Assembly: GCA_030386875.1 (NCBI GenBank)
Contig: CM059560.1
Location: 47,162,757-47,226,756 of the forward strand
Reading direction: 5' to 3'
Length of the DNA: 64,000 bases
Source of the DNA: Morinoia aosen
Taxonomy: Eukaryota > Arthropoda > Malacostraca > Amphipoda > Talitridae
Below, piece after piece: positions 1 to 13,331 of this stretch. Numbering within the stretch: position 1 is the first letter of the stretch; each line of letters starts with the position of its first letter. A program made the position numbers and the translations under genes. The notes beneath the pieces were generated by a model. The model did no database searches, was not told the DNA's origin, and saw nothing but the letters and a program-made list of their open reading frames with translations.

Positions 1-2040
1 GGAGTACAGGAGGTATCTCTAGAACGTACAGAGGAGTACAGGAGGTATCTCTAGAACGTACAAAGGAGTACAGGAGGTATCTCTAGAACGTACAGAGGAG
101 TACAGGAGGTACCTCTACAGCGCACAAAGGAGTACAGGAGGTATCTCTAGAACGTCCAAAGGAGTACACGAGGTATCTCTACAGCGTAAAAAGGAGTACA
201 GGAGGTATCTCTAGAACGTACAGAGGAGTACAGGAGGTATCTCTAGAACGTACAAAGGAGTTCACGAGGTATCTCTACAGCGTACAAAGGAGTACAGGAG
301 GTATCTCTATAACGTACAGAGGAGTACAGGAGGTATCTCTACAGCGCACAAAGGAGTACAAGAGGTATCTCTACAGCGCGCAAAGGATTATAGGAGGTAT
401 CTCTAGAACGTACAAAGGAGTACACGAGGTATCTCTACAGCGTACAAAGGAGTACAGGAGGTATCTCTAGAACGTACAGAGGAGTACAGGAGGTATCTCT
501 AGAACGTACATAGGAGTACAGGAGGTATCTCTAGAACGTACAAAGGAGTACAGGAGGTATCTCTAGAACGTACAAAGGAGTACAGGAGGTCTCTCTAGAA
601 CGTACAAAGGAGTACAGGAGGTATCTCTACAGCGCACAAAAGAGTAGAGGAGGTATCTCTACAGCGCACAAAGGAGTACAGGAGGTATCTCTAGAACGTA
701 CAAAGGAGCACACGAGGTATCTCTACAGCGTACGAAGGAGTACAGGAGGTATCTCTAGAACGTACAGAGGAGTACAGGAGGTATCTCTAGAACGTACAAA
801 GGAGTACAGGAGGTTTCTCTAGAACGTACAGAGGAGTACAGGAGGTACCTCTACAGCGCACAAAGGAGTACAGGAGATATCTCTAGAACGTACAAAGGAG
901 TACACGAGGTATCTCTACAGCGTACAAAGGAGTACAGGAGGCATCTCTAGAACGTTCAGAGGAGTACAGGAGGTATCTCTAGAACGTACAAAGGAGTACA
1001 CGAGGTATCTCTACAGCGTACAAAGGAGTACAGGAGGTATCTCTAGAACGTACAGAGGAGTACAGGAGTGATCTCTACAGCGCACAAAGGAGTACAGGAG
1101 GTATCTCTACAGCGCACGAAGGAGTACACGAGGTATCTCTTCAGCGTACAAAGGAGAACAAGAGGTATCTCTAGAACGTACAGAGGAGTACAGGAGGTAT
1201 CTCTAGAACGTACAAAGGAGTACAGGAGGTATCTCTAGAACGTACAGAGGAGTACAGGAGGTACCTCTACAGCGCACAAAGGAGTACAGGAGGTATCTCT
1301 AGAACGTACAAATTAGTACACGAGGTATCTCTACAGCGTACAAAGGAGTACAGGAGGTATCTCTAGAACGTACAGAGGAGTACAAGAGGTACCTCTAGAA
1401 CGTACAAAGGAGTATAGGAGGTATCTCTAGAACGTACAAAGGAGTATAGGAGGTATCTCTAGAACGTACAAATGAGTACAGGAGGTATCTCTTCAGCGCA
1501 CAAAGGAGTACAGGAGGTATTTCTACAGCGCACAAAGGAGTACAGGAGGTATCTCTAGAACGTACAAAGGAGTACACGAGGTATCTCTACAGCGTACAAA
1601 GGAGTACAGGAGGTATCTCTAGAACGTACAAAGGAGTACACGAGGTATCTCTACAGCGTACAAAGGAGTACAGGAGGTATCTCTAGAACGTACAAAGGAG
1701 TACACGAGGTATCTCTTCAGCGTACAAAGGAGTACAGGAGGTATCTCTAGAACGTACAGAGGAGTACAGGAGGTACCTCTACAGCGCACAAAGGAGTACA
1801 GGAGGTATCTCTAGAACGTACAAAGGAGTACACGAGGTATCTCTACAGCGTACAAAGGAGTACAGGAGGTATCTCTAGAACGTACAATGGAGTACAGGAG
1901 GTATATATCTCTAGAACGTACAGAGGAGTACAGGAGGTACCTCTACAGCGCACAAAAGAGTACAGGAGGTATCTCTAGAACGTACAAAGGAGTACACGAG
2001 GTATCTCTACAGCGTACAAAGGAGTACAGGAGGTATCTCT
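1..2040. repeat. Higher-order segment matching 25.9-28.0 kb
   Basis: Diagnostic monomers here recur in the same order exactly 25,926 bases downstream. Examples are the ggattatagg variant near 386 (again at 26311), the aattagtaca variant at 1311 (again at 27237), and the 36-bp monomer with tatatatc at 1901 (again at 27827). This segment therefore belongs to the same higher-order family as the right block, before the pattern departs from it near 2040. Confidence 0.85.
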
Positions 2041-2264
2041 AGAACGTACATAGGAGTACAGGAGGTATCTCTAGAACGTACAGAGGAGTACAGGAGGTAT
2101 CTCTAGAACGTACAAAGGGGTACAGGAGGTATCTCTAGAACGTACAAAGGAGTACAGGAGGTATCTCTAGAACGTAGAAAGGAGTACAGGAGGTATCTCT
2201 AGAACGTACAAAGGAGTACAGGAGGTATCTCTACAGCGTACAAAGGAGTACAGGAGGTATCTCT
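2041..2264. repeat. 224-bp (7-monomer) tandem duplication, copy 1
   Basis: Seven monomers carrying the rare variants acatagg (2048), aaggggtac and gtagaaagg (2174). The same three variants return in order 224 bases later, and 224 is exactly 7 x 32. The matching region at 27.97-28.11 kb has this run once, so the duplication is specific to the left block. Confidence 0.8.
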
Positions 2265-2488
2265 AGAACGTACATAGGAGTACAGGAGGTATCTCTAGAA
2301 CGTACAGAGGAGTACAGGAGGTATCTCTAGAACGTACAAAGGGGTACAGGAGGTATCTCTAGAACGTACAAAGGAGTACAGGAGGTATCTCTAGAACGTA
2401 GAAAGGAGTACAGGAGGTATCTCTAGAACGTACAAAGGAGTACACGAGGTATCTCTACAGCGTACAAAGGAGTACAGGAGGTATCCCT
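2265..2488. repeat. 224-bp (7-monomer) tandem duplication, copy 2
   Basis: Second copy of the preceding seven monomers: acatagg at 2272 and gtagaaagg at 2398. After it, collinearity with the right block resumes at an offset of 25,798 instead of 25,926. The net change of 128 bp is explained by the gained 224 bp and the loss of three monomers (96 bp). Confidence 0.75.
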
Positions 2489-4330
2489 AGAACGTTCAGA
2501 GGAGTACAGGAGGTATCTCTAGAACATACAAAGGAGTACAGGAGGTATCTCTAGAACGTACAAAGGAGTACAGGAGGTATCTCTAGAACGTACAAAGGAG
2601 TACAGGAGGTATCTCTAGAATGTACAAAGAAGTACAGGAGGTATCTCCACCGCGCACAAAGGAGTACAGGAGGTATCTCTACAGCGCACAAAGGAGTACA
2701 GGAGGTATCTCTAGAACGTACAAAGGAGTACACGAGGTATCTCTACAGCGTACATAGGAGTACAGGAGGTATCTCTAGAACGTACAGAGGAGTACAGGAG
2801 GTATCTCTAGAACGTACAAAGGAGTACAGGAGGTACCTCTAGAACGTACAAAGGAGTACAGGAGGTATCTCTACAGCGTGCAAAGGAGTACAGGAGGTAT
2901 CTCTAGAACGTACAAAGGAGTACACGAGGTATCTCTACAGCGTACAAATGAGTACAGGAGGTATCTCTTGAACGTACAAAGGAGTACAGGAGGTATCTCT
3001 AGAACGTACAAAGGAGTACAGGAGGTATCTCTACAGCGTACAAAGGAGTACATGAGGTATCTCTAGAACGTACGAAGGAGTACTAGAGGTATCTCTAGAA
3101 CGACAAAGGAGTACAGGAGGTATCTCAACAGCGTACAAAGGAGTACAGGAGGTATCTCTAGAACGAACAAAGGAGAACAGGAGGTACCTCTACAGCGTAC
3201 AAAGGAGTACAGGAGGTATCTCTACAGCAACCGAAGGAGTACAGTAGGTATCTCTAGAACGTACAATGGAGTACAGGAGGTATCTCTAGAACGTACAAAG
3301 GAGTAGAGGAGGTATCTCAACAGCGTACAAAGGAGTAGAGAAGGTATCTATAGAACGTACAAAGGAGTAGAGGAGGTATCTCTACAGCGTACAAAGGAGT
3401 ACAGGAAGTATCTCTAGAACGTACAAAGGAGTACAGGAGGTATCTCTAGAACGTACAAAGGAGTACAAGAGGAATCTCTACAGCGTACAAAGGAGTACAG
3501 GAGGTATCTCTAGAACGTACAAAGGAGTACAGGTGGTATCTCTAGAACGTACAAAGGAGTACAGGAGGTATCTCTAGAACGTACAAAGGAGTACAGGAGT
3601 TATATCTACAGCGTACAAAGGAGTGCAGGAGGCATCTCTACAGCGTACAAAGGAAAACAGGAAGTATTTCTAGAACGTATAAAAGAGTACAGGAGGTATC
3701 ACTAGAACGTACAAAGGAGTACAGGAGGTATCTCTAGAACGTACAGAGGAGTACAGGAGGTATCTCTAGAACGTACAAAGGAGTACAGGAGATACCTCTA
3801 GAACGTACAAAGGAGTACAGGATATATCTCTACAGCGTACAAAGGAGTACAGGAGGTATCTCTACAGCGTACAAAGGAGTACAGGAGGTATCTCTAGAAC
3901 GTACAAAGAAGTACAGGAGGTATATCTACAGCGCACAAAGGAGTACAGGAGGTATCTCTAGAACGTACAAAGGAGTACAGGAGGTATCTCTAGAACGTAC
4001 ACAGGAGTACAGGAGGTATCTCTAGAACGTACAAAGGAGTACAGGAGGTATCTATACAGCGTACGAAAGAGTACAGGAGGTATCTCTACAGCGTACAAAG
4101 GAGTTCAGGAGGTATTTCTACAGCGTACAAAGGAGTACAGGAGGTATCTCTAGAACGTACAAAGGAGTACAGGAGGTATCTCTAGAACGAACAAAGGAGT
4201 ACAGGAGGTATCGCTAGAACGTACAAAGGAGTACAGGAGGGATCTCTGGAACGTACAAAGGAGTAAAGAAGGTATCTCTTCAGCGTACAAAGGAGTGCAG
4301 GAGGTATCTCTACAGCGTACAAAGGAGTAC
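2489..4330. repeat. Higher-order segment matching 28.3-30.1 kb
   Basis: Collinear with the right block at a constant offset of +25,798, checked at the aatgtac variant (2621), the cagcgtgc variant (2879), the cagcaaccg variant (3231), the gatatatctc variant (3821) and the tcgctag variant (4211). It includes a 31-bp monomer (agaacgacaaa, near 3101) that lacks one base; the same short monomer is in every homologous copy (about 8218, 11449, 28899, 44139, 58548). Near 4330 the sequence leaves this register. Confidence 0.85.
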
Positions 4331-4341
4331 AGGAGGTATCT

Positions 4342-5250
4342 CTAGAACGTACAAAGGAGTACAGGAGGTATCTCTAGAACGTACAATGGAGTACAGGAGG
4401 TATCTCTAGAACGTACAAAGAGTACAGGAGGTATCTCTACAGCGCACAAAGGAGTACAGGAGGTATCTCTACAGCGCACAAAGGAGTACAGGAGGTATCT
4501 ATAGAACGTACAAAGGAGTACACGAGGTATCTTTACAGCGTACAAAGGAGTACAGGAGGTATCTCTAGAACGTACAGAGGAGTACAGGAGGTATCTCTAG
4601 AACGTACAAAGGAGTACAGGAGGTATCTCTAGAACGTACAGAGGAGTACAGGAGGTACCTCTACAGCGCACAAAGGAGTACAGGAGGTATCTCTAGAACG
4701 TACAAAGGAGTACACGAGTTATCTCTACAGCGTACAAAGGAGTACAGGAGGTATCTCTAGAACGTACAGAGGAGTACAGGAGGTATCTCTAGAACGTACA
4801 AAGGAGTTCACGAGGTATCTCTACAGCGTACAAAGGAGTACAGGAGGTATCTCTAGAACGTACAGAGGAGTACAGGAGGTATCTCTACAGCGCACAAAGG
4901 AGTACAGGAGGTATCTCTACAGCGCACAAAGGAGTATAGGAGGTATCTCTAGAACGTACAAAGGAGTACACGAGGTATCTCTACAGCGTAAAAAGGAGTA
5001 CAGGAGGTATCTCTAGAACGTACAGAGGAGTACAGGAGGTATCTCTAGAACGTAAAAAGGAGTACAGGAGGTATCTCTAGAACGTACAAAGGAGTACAGG
5101 AGGTATCTCTAGAACGTACAAAGGAGTTCAGGAGGTATCTCTAGAACGTACAAAGGAGTACAGGAGGTATTTCTACAGCGCACAAAGGAGTACAGGAAGT
5201 ATCTCTACAGCACACAAAGGAGTACACCAGGTATCTCTACAGCGTACAAA
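4342..5250. repeat. Left-block duplication at 1,439-bp spacing, copy 1
   Basis: Marked by a 31-bp monomer (cgtacaaagagtac, near 4418), followed by ctatagaacg, a ctttacagcg monomer and a cgagttatc monomer (4715). The same series recurs 1,439 bases later. 1,439 equals 45 monomers minus the one-base deletion. The right edge is approximate because similarity fades near 5.25 kb. Confidence 0.75.
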
Positions 5251-5780
5251 GGAGTACAGGAGGTATCTCTAGAACGTACAGAGGAGTTCAGGAGGTATCT
5301 CTAGAACGTACAAAGGAGTACAGGAGGTATCTCTAGAACGTACAGAGGAGTACAGGAGGTATCTCTAGAACGTACAAAGGAGTACAGGAGGTATCTCTAG
5401 AACGTACAAAGGAGTACAGGAGGTATCTCTAGAACGTACAAAGGAGTACAGGAGGTATCTCTAGAACGAACAAAGGAGTACAGGAGGTATCGCTAGAACG
5501 TACAAAGGAGTACAGGAGGGATCTCTAGAACGTACAAAGGAGTAAAGAAGGTATCTCTTCAGCGTACAAAGGAGTGCAGGAGGTATCTCTACAGCTTACA
5601 AAGGAGTACAGGAAGTATTTCTAGAACGTATAAAAGAGTACAGGAGGTATCACTAGAACGTACAAAGGAGTACAGGAGGTATCTCTACAGCGCACAAAGG
5701 AGTACAGGAGGTATCTATAGAACGTACAAAGGAGTACACGAGGTATCTTTACAGCGTACAAAGGAGTACAGGAGGTATCT

Positions 5781-6690
5781 CTAGAACGTACAAAGGAGTA
5801 CAGGAGGTATCTCTAGAACGTACAATGGAGTACAGGAGGTATCTCTAGAACGTACAAAGAGTACAGGAGGTATCTCTACAGCGCACAAAGGAGTACAGGA
5901 GGTATCTCTACAGCGCACAAAGGAGTACAGGAGGTATCTATAGAACGTACAAAGGAGTACACGAGGTATCTTTACAGCGTACAAAGGAGTACAGGAGGTA
6001 TCTCTAGAACGTACAGAGGAGTACAGGAGGTATCTCTAGAACGTACAAAGGAGTACAGGAGGTATCTCTAGAACGTACAGAGGAGTACAGGAGGTACCTC
6101 TACAGCGCACAAAGGAGTACAGGAGGTATCTCTAGAACGTACAAAGGAGTACACGAGTTATCTCTACAGCGTACAAAGGAGTACAGGAGGTATCTCTAGA
6201 ACGTACAGAGGAGTACAGGAGGTATCTCTAGAACGTACAAAGGAGTTCACGAGGTATCTCTACAGCGTACAAAGGAGTACAGGAGGTATCTCTAGAACGT
6301 ACAGAGGAGTACAGGAGGTATCTCTACAGCGCACAAAGGAGTACAGGAGGTATCTCTACAGCGCACAAAGGAGTATAGGAGGTATCTCTAGAACGTACAA
6401 AGGAGTACACGAGGTATCTCTACAGCGTACAAAGGAGTACAGGAGGTATCTCTAGAACGTACAGAGGAGTACAGGAGGTATCTCTAGAACGTAAAAAGGA
6501 GTACAGGAGGTATCTCTAGAACGTACAAAGGAGTACAGGAGGTATCTCTAGAACGTACAAAGGAGTACAGGAGGTATCTCTAGAACGTACAAAGGAGTAC
6601 AGGAGGTATCTCTACAGCGCACAAAGGAGTACAGGAGGTATCTCTACAGCGCACAAAGGAGTACAGGAGGTATCTCTAGAACGTACAAAG
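5781..6690. repeat. Left-block duplication at 1,439-bp spacing, copy 2
   Basis: Repeats the marker series of 4342-5250: the 31-bp monomer near 5857 and the cgagttatc monomer at 6154. The 90 bases before it (about 5590-5680) carry cagcttac and gaagtatttc markers that belong near 30.1 kb, so this copy was joined to a different part of the higher-order repeat. Confidence 0.75.
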
Positions 6691-6997
6691 GAGTACACGA
6701 GGTATCTCTACAGCGTACAAAGGAGTACAGGAATTATCTCTAGAACGTACAGAGAAGTACAGGAGGTATCTCTACAGTGCACAAAGGAGTACAGGAGGTA
6801 TCTCTACAGCGTACAAAGGAGTACAGGAGGTATCTCTACAGCGTACAAATGAGTACAGGAGGTATCTCTAGAACGTACAAAGGAGTACACGAGGTATCTC
6901 TACGGCGTACAAAGGAGTACAGGAGGTATCTCTAGAACGTACAGAGGAGTACAGGAGGTATCTCTAGAACGTACAGAGGAGTACAGGAGGTATCTCT

Positions 6998-9900
6998 AGA
7001 AAGTACAGAGGAGTACAGGAGGAACCTCTACAGCGCAAAAAGGAGTACAGGAGGTATCTCTAGAACGTACAAAGAAGTACACGTGGTATCTCTACAGCGT
7101 ACAAAGGAGTACAGGAGGTATCTCTAGAACGTACAGAGGAGTACAGGAGGTATCTCTAGAACGTACAAAGGAGTAAAGGAGGTATCTCTAGAACGTACAA
7201 AGGAGTACAGAACGTATCTCTAGAACGTACAAAGGAGTACAGGAGGTATCTCTAGAACGTAGAAAGGAGTTAAGGAGGTATCTCTAGAACGTACAAAGGA
7301 GTACAGGAGGTATCTCTACAGCGCATAAAGGAGTACAGGAGGTATCTCTACAGCGCACAAAGGAGTACAGGAGGTATCTCTAGAACGTACAAAGGAGTAC
7401 ACGAGGTATCTCTACAGCGTACAAAGGAGTACAGGAGGTATCTCTAGAACGTAGAGAGGAGTACAGGAGGTATCTCTAGAACGTACAAAGGAGTAGAGCA
7501 GGTATCTCTAGAACGTACAGAGGAGTACAGGAGGTACCTCTACAGCGCACAAAGGAGTACAGGAGTAATCTCTAGAACGTTCAAAGGAGTACACGAGGTA
7601 TCTCTACAGCGCACAAAGGAGTACAGGAGGTATCTCTACCGCGCACAAAGGAGTACAGGAGGTATCTCTAGAACGTACAAAGGAGTACACGAGGTATCTC
7701 TACAGCGTACAAAGGAGTACAGGAGGTATCCCTAGAACGTTCAGAGGAGTACAGGAGGTATCTCTAGATCATACAAAGGAGTACAGGAGGTATCTCTAGA
7801 ACGTACAAAGGAGTACAGGAGGTATCTCTAGAACGTACAAAGGAGTACAGGAGGTATCTCTAGAATGTACAAAGAAGTACAGGAGGTATCTCCACCGCGC
7901 ACAAAGGAGTACAGGAGGTATCTCTACAGCGCACAAAGGAGTACAGGAGGTATCTCTAGAACGTACAAAGGAGTACAGGAGGTATCTCTACAGCGTGCAA
8001 AGGAGTACAGGAGGTATCTCTAGAACGTACAAAGGAGTACACGAGGTATCTCTACAGCGTACAAATGAGTACAGAAGGTATCTCTTGAACGTACAAAGGA
8101 GTACAGGAGGTATCTCTAGAACGTACAAAGGAGTACAGGAGGTATCTCTACAGCGTACAAAGGAGTACATGAGGTATCTCTAGAACGTACGAAGGAGTAC
8201 TAGAGGTATCTCTAGAACGACAAAGGAGTACAGGAGGTATCTCAACAGCGTACAAAGGAGTACAGGAGGTATCTCTAGAACGAACAAAGGAGAACAGGAG
8301 GTACCTCTACAGCGTACAAAGTAGTACAGGAGGTATCTCTACAGCAACCGAAGGAGTACAGTAGGTATCTCTAGAACGTACAATGGAGTACAGGAGGTAT
8401 CTATTGAACGTACAAAGGAGTAGAGGAGGTATCTCAACAGCGTACAAAGGAGTAGAGAAGGTATCTCTAGAACGTACAAAGGAGTACAGGAGGTATCTCT
8501 ACAGCGTACAAAGGAGTACAGGAAGTATCTCTAGAACGTACAAAGGAGTACAGGAGGTATCTCTAGAACGTACAAAGGAGTACAGGAGGAATCTCTACAG
8601 CGTACAAAGGAGTACAGGAGGTATCTCTAGAACGTACAAAGGAGTACAGGTGGTATCTCTAGAACGTACAAAGGAGTACAGGAGGTATCTCTAGAACGTA
8701 CAAAGGAGTACAGGAGTTATATCTACAGCGTACAAAGGAGTGCAGGAGGCATCTCTACAGCGTACAAAGGAAAACAGGAAGTATTTCTAGAACGTATAAA
8801 AGAGTACAGGAGGTATCACTAGAACGTACAAAGGAGTACAGGAGGTATCTCTAGAACGTACAGAGGAGTACAGGAGGTATCTCTAGAACGTACAAAGGAG
8901 TACAGGAGATACCTCTAGAACGTACAAAGGAGTACAGGATATATCTCTACAGCGTACAAAGGAGTACAGGAGGTATCTCTACAGCGTACAAAGGAGTACA
9001 GGAGGTATCTCTAGAACGTACAAAGAAGTACAGGAGGTATATCTACAGCGCACAAAGGAGTACAGGAGGTATCTCTAGAACGTACAAAGGAGTACAGGAG
9101 GTATCTCTAGAACGTACACAGGAGTACAGGAGGTATCTCTAGAACGTACAAAGGAGTACAGGAGGTATCTATACAGCGTACGAAAGAGTACAGGAGGTAT
9201 CTCTACAGCGTACAAAGGAGTTCAGGAGGTATTTCTACAGCGTACAAAGGAGTACAGGAGGTATCTCTAGAACGTACAAAGGAGTACAGGAGGTATCTCT
9301 AGAACGAACAAAGGAGTACAGGAGGTATCGCTAGAACGTACAAAGGAGTACAGGAGGGATCTCTAGAACGTACAAAGGAGTAAAGAAGGTATCTCTTCAG
9401 CGTACAAAGGAGTGCAGGAGGTATCTCTACAGCTTACAAAGGAGTACAGGAAGTATTTCTAGAACGTATAAAAGAGTACAGGAGGTATCACTAGAACGTA
9501 CAAAGGAGTACAGGAGGTATCTCTAGAACGTACAAAGGAGTACAGGAGGTATCTCTAGAACGTACAAAGGAGTACAGGAGGTATCTATACAGCGTACAAA
9601 GGAGTACAGGAGGTATCTCTACAGCGTACAAAGGAGTACAGGAGGTATCTCTAGAACGTACAAAGGAGTACAGGAGGTATCTCTAGAACGTACAATGGAG
9701 TACAGGAGGTATCTCTAGAACGTACAAAGGAGTACAGGAGGTATCTCTACAGCGCACAAAGGAGTACAGGAGGTATCTCTACAGCGCACAAAGGAGTACA
9801 GGAGGTATCTATAGAACGTACAAAGGAGTACACGAGGTATCTTTACAGCGTACAAAGGAGTACAGGAGGTATCTCTAGAACGTACAGAGGAGTACAGGAG

Positions 9901-10100
9901 GTATCTCTAGAACGTACAAAGGAGTACAGGAGGTATCTCTAGAACGTACAGAGGAGTACAGGAGGTACCTCTACAGCGCACAAAGGAGTACAGGAGGTAT
10001 CTCTAGAACGTACAAAGGAGTACACGAGTTATCTCTACAGCGTACAAAGGAGTACAGGAGGTATCTCTAGAACGTACAGAGGAGTACAGGAGGTATCTCT
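6998..10100. repeat. 3.1-kb higher-order unit, copy 1
   Basis: Begins near the rare agaaagtac monomer (6998), which recurs at 10101 and 14100. The unit contains a site near 7186-7190 whose flanks match the flanks of the retrotransposon, without the element. It then runs through the same landmarks as 2.6-4.3 kb (31-bp monomer near 8218, gatatatctc near 8938). The spacing to the next unit is 3,103 bp (97 monomers minus one base). It lacks four monomers (128 bp) near 7.97 kb that are present in the next unit at about 11.09-11.21 kb. Confidence 0.8.
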
Positions 10101-13100
10101 AGAAAGTACAGAGGAGTACAGGAGGAACCTCTACAGCGCAAAAAGGAGTACAGGAGGTATCTCTAGAACGTACAAAGAAGTACACGTGGTATCTCTACAG
10201 CGTACAAAGGAGTACAGGAGGTATCTCTAGAACGTACAGAGGAGTACAGGAGGTATCTCTAGAACGTACAAAGGAGTAAAGGAGGTATCTCTAGAACGTA
10301 CAAAGGAGTACAGAACGTATCTCTAGAACGTACAAAGGAGTACAGGAGGTATCTCTAGAACGTAGAAAGGAGTTAAGGAGGTATCTCTAGAACGTACAAA
10401 GGAGTACAGGAGGTATCTCTACAGCGCATAAAGGAGTACAGGAGGTATCTCTACAGCGCACAAAGGAGTACAGGAGGTATCTCTAGAACGTACAAAGGAG
10501 TACACGAGGTATCTCTACAGCGTACAAAGGAGTACAGGAGGTATCTCTAGAACGTAGAGAGGAGTACAGGAGGTATCTCTAGAACGTACAAAGGAGTAGA
10601 GCAGGTATCTCTAGAACGTACAGAGGAGTACAGGAGGTACCTCTACAGCGCACAAAGGAGTACAGGAGTAATCTCTAGAACGTTCAAAGGAGTACACGAG
10701 GTATCTCTACAGCGCACAAAGGAGTACAGGAGGTATCTCTACCGCGCACAAAGGAGTACAGGAGGTATCTCTAGAACGTACAAAGGAGTACACGAGGTAT
10801 CTCTACAGCGTACAAAGGAGTACAGGAGGTATCCCTAGAACGTTCAGAGGAGTACAGGAGGTATCTCTAGATCATACAAAGGAGTACAGGAGGTATCTCT
10901 AGAACGTACAAAGGAGTACAGGAGGTATCTCTAGAACGTACAAAGGAGTACAGGAGGTATCTCTAGAATGTACAAAGAAGTACAGGAGGTATCTCCACCG
11001 CGCACAAAGGAGTACAGGAGGTATCTCTACAGCGCACAAAGGAGTACAGGAGGTATCTCTAGAACGTACAAAGGAGTACACGAGGTATCTCTACAGCGTA
11101 CATAGGAGTACAGGAGGTATCTCTAGAACGTACAGAGGAGTACAGGAGGTATCTCTAGAACGTACAAAGGAGTACAGGAGGTATCTCTAGAACGTACAAA
11201 GGAGTACAGGAGGTATCTCTACAGCGTGCAAAGGAGTACAGGAGGTATCTCTAGAACGTACAAAGGAGTACACGAGGTATCTCTACAGCGTACAAATGAG
11301 TACAGAAGGTATCTCTTGAACGTACAAAGGAGTACAGGAGGTATCTCTAGAACGTACAAAGGAGTACAGGAGGTATCTCTACAGCGTACAAAGGAGTACA
11401 TGAGGTATCTCTAGAACGTACGAAGGAGTACTAGAGGTATCTCTAGAACGACAAAGGAGTACAGGAGGTATCTCAACAGCGTACAAAGGAGTACAGGAGG
11501 TATCTCTAGAACGAACAAAGGAGAACAGGAGGTACCTCTACAGCGTACAAAGTAGTACAGGAGGTATCTCTACAGCAACCGAAGGAGTACAGTAGGTATC
11601 TCTAGAACGTACAATGGAGTACAGGAGGTATCTATTGAACGTACAAAGGAGTAGAGGAGGTATCTCAACAGCGTACAAAGGAGTAGAGAAGGTATCTCTA
11701 GAACGTACAAAGGAGTACAGGAGGTATCTCTACAGCGTACAAAGGAGTACAGGAAGTATCTCTAGAACGTACAAAGGAGTACAGGAGGTATCTCTAGAAC
11801 GTACAAAGGAGTACAGGAGGAATCTCTACAGCGTACAAAGGAGTACAGGAGGTATCTCTAGAACGTACAAAGGAGTACAGGTGGTATCTCTAGAACGTAC
11901 AAAGGAGTACAGGAGGTATCTCTAGAACGTACAAAGGAGTACAGGAGTTATATCTACAGCGTACAAAGGAGTGCAGGAGGCATCTCTACAGCGTACAAAG
12001 GAAAACAGGAAGTATTTCTAGAACGTATAAAAGAGTACAGGAGGTATCACTAGAACGTACAAAGGAGTACAGGAGGTATCTCTAGAACGTACAGAGGAGT
12101 ACAGGAGGTATCTCTAGAACGTACAAAGGAGTACAGGAGATACCTCTAGAACGTACAAAGGAGTACAGGATATATCTCTACAGCGTACAAAGGAGTACAG
12201 GAGGTATCTCTACAGCGTACAAAGGAGTACAGGAGGTATCTCTAGAACGTACAAAGAAGTACAGGAGGTATATCTACAGCGCACAAAGGAGTACAGGAGG
12301 TATCTCTAGAACGTACAAAGGAGTACAGGAGGTATCTCTAGAACGTACACAGGAGTACAGGAGGTATCTCTAGAACGTACAAAGGAGTACAGGAGGTATC
12401 TATACAGCGTACGAAAGAGTACAGGAGGTATCTCTACAGCGTACAAAGGAGTTCAGGAGGTATTTCTACAGCGTACAAAGGAGTACAGGAGGTATCTCTA
12501 GAACGTACAAAGGAGTACAGGAGGTATCTCTAGAACGAACAAAGGAGTACAGGAGGTATCGCTAGAACGTACAAAGGAGTACAGGAGGGATCTCTAGAAC
12601 GTACAAAGGAGTAAAGAAGGTATCTCTTCAGCGTACAAAGGAGTGCAGGAGGTATCTCTACAGCTTACAAAGGAGTACAGGAAGTATTTCTAGAACGTAT
12701 AAAAGAGTACAGGAGGTATCACTAGAACGTACAAAGGAGTACAGGAGGTATCTCTAGAACGTACAAAGGAGTACAGGAGGTATCTCTAGAACGTACAAAG
12801 GAGTACAGGAGGTATCTATACAGCGTACAAAGGAGTACAGGAGGTATCTCTACAGCGTACAAAGGAGTACAGGAGGTATCTCTAGAACGTACAAAGGAGT
12901 ACAGGAGGTATCTCTAGAACGTACAATGGAGTACAGGAGGTATCTCTAGAACGTACAAAGGAGTACAGGAGGTATCTCTACAGCGCACAAAGGAGTACAG
13001 GAGGTATCTCTACAGCGCACAAAGGAGTACAGGAGGTATCTATAGAACGTACAAAGGAGTACACGAGGTATCTTTACAGCGTACAAAGGAGTACAGGAGG

Positions 13101-13331
13101 TATCTCTAGAACGTACAGAGGAGTACAGGAGGTATCTCTAGAACGTACAAAGGAGTACAGGAGGTATCTCTAGAACGTACAGAGGAGTACAGGAGGTACC
13201 TCTACAGCGCACAAAGGAGTACAGGAGGTATCTCTAGAACGTACAAAGGAGTACACGAGTTATCTCTACAGCGTACAAAGGAGTACAGGAGGTATCTCTA
13301 GAACGTACAGAGGAGTACAGGAGGTATCTCT
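10101..13331. repeat. 3.2-kb higher-order unit, copy 2
   Basis: Second copy of the preceding unit. Landmarks sit 3,231 bp after those of copy 1 from about 8.0 kb onward; 3,231 is 101 monomers minus the one-base deletion near 11449. It contains a second unoccupied equivalent of the retrotransposon insertion site at 10289-10293. Its right edge is uncertain by several monomers because the sequence passes into a copy of 6.2-7.0 kb. Confidence 0.8.

Noticed and set aside
8383..11925. Open frames of 60-103 codons in the satellite, such as 8383-8694 and 11614-11925, as repeat-protein genes
   Set aside because: Three 32-bp monomers make 96 bp, so any frame stays open wherever every third monomer lacks the tag of ctctag. 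Frames occur on both strands in the same DNA and recur only because large blocks are duplicated. No start context, domain or coding bias supports them.
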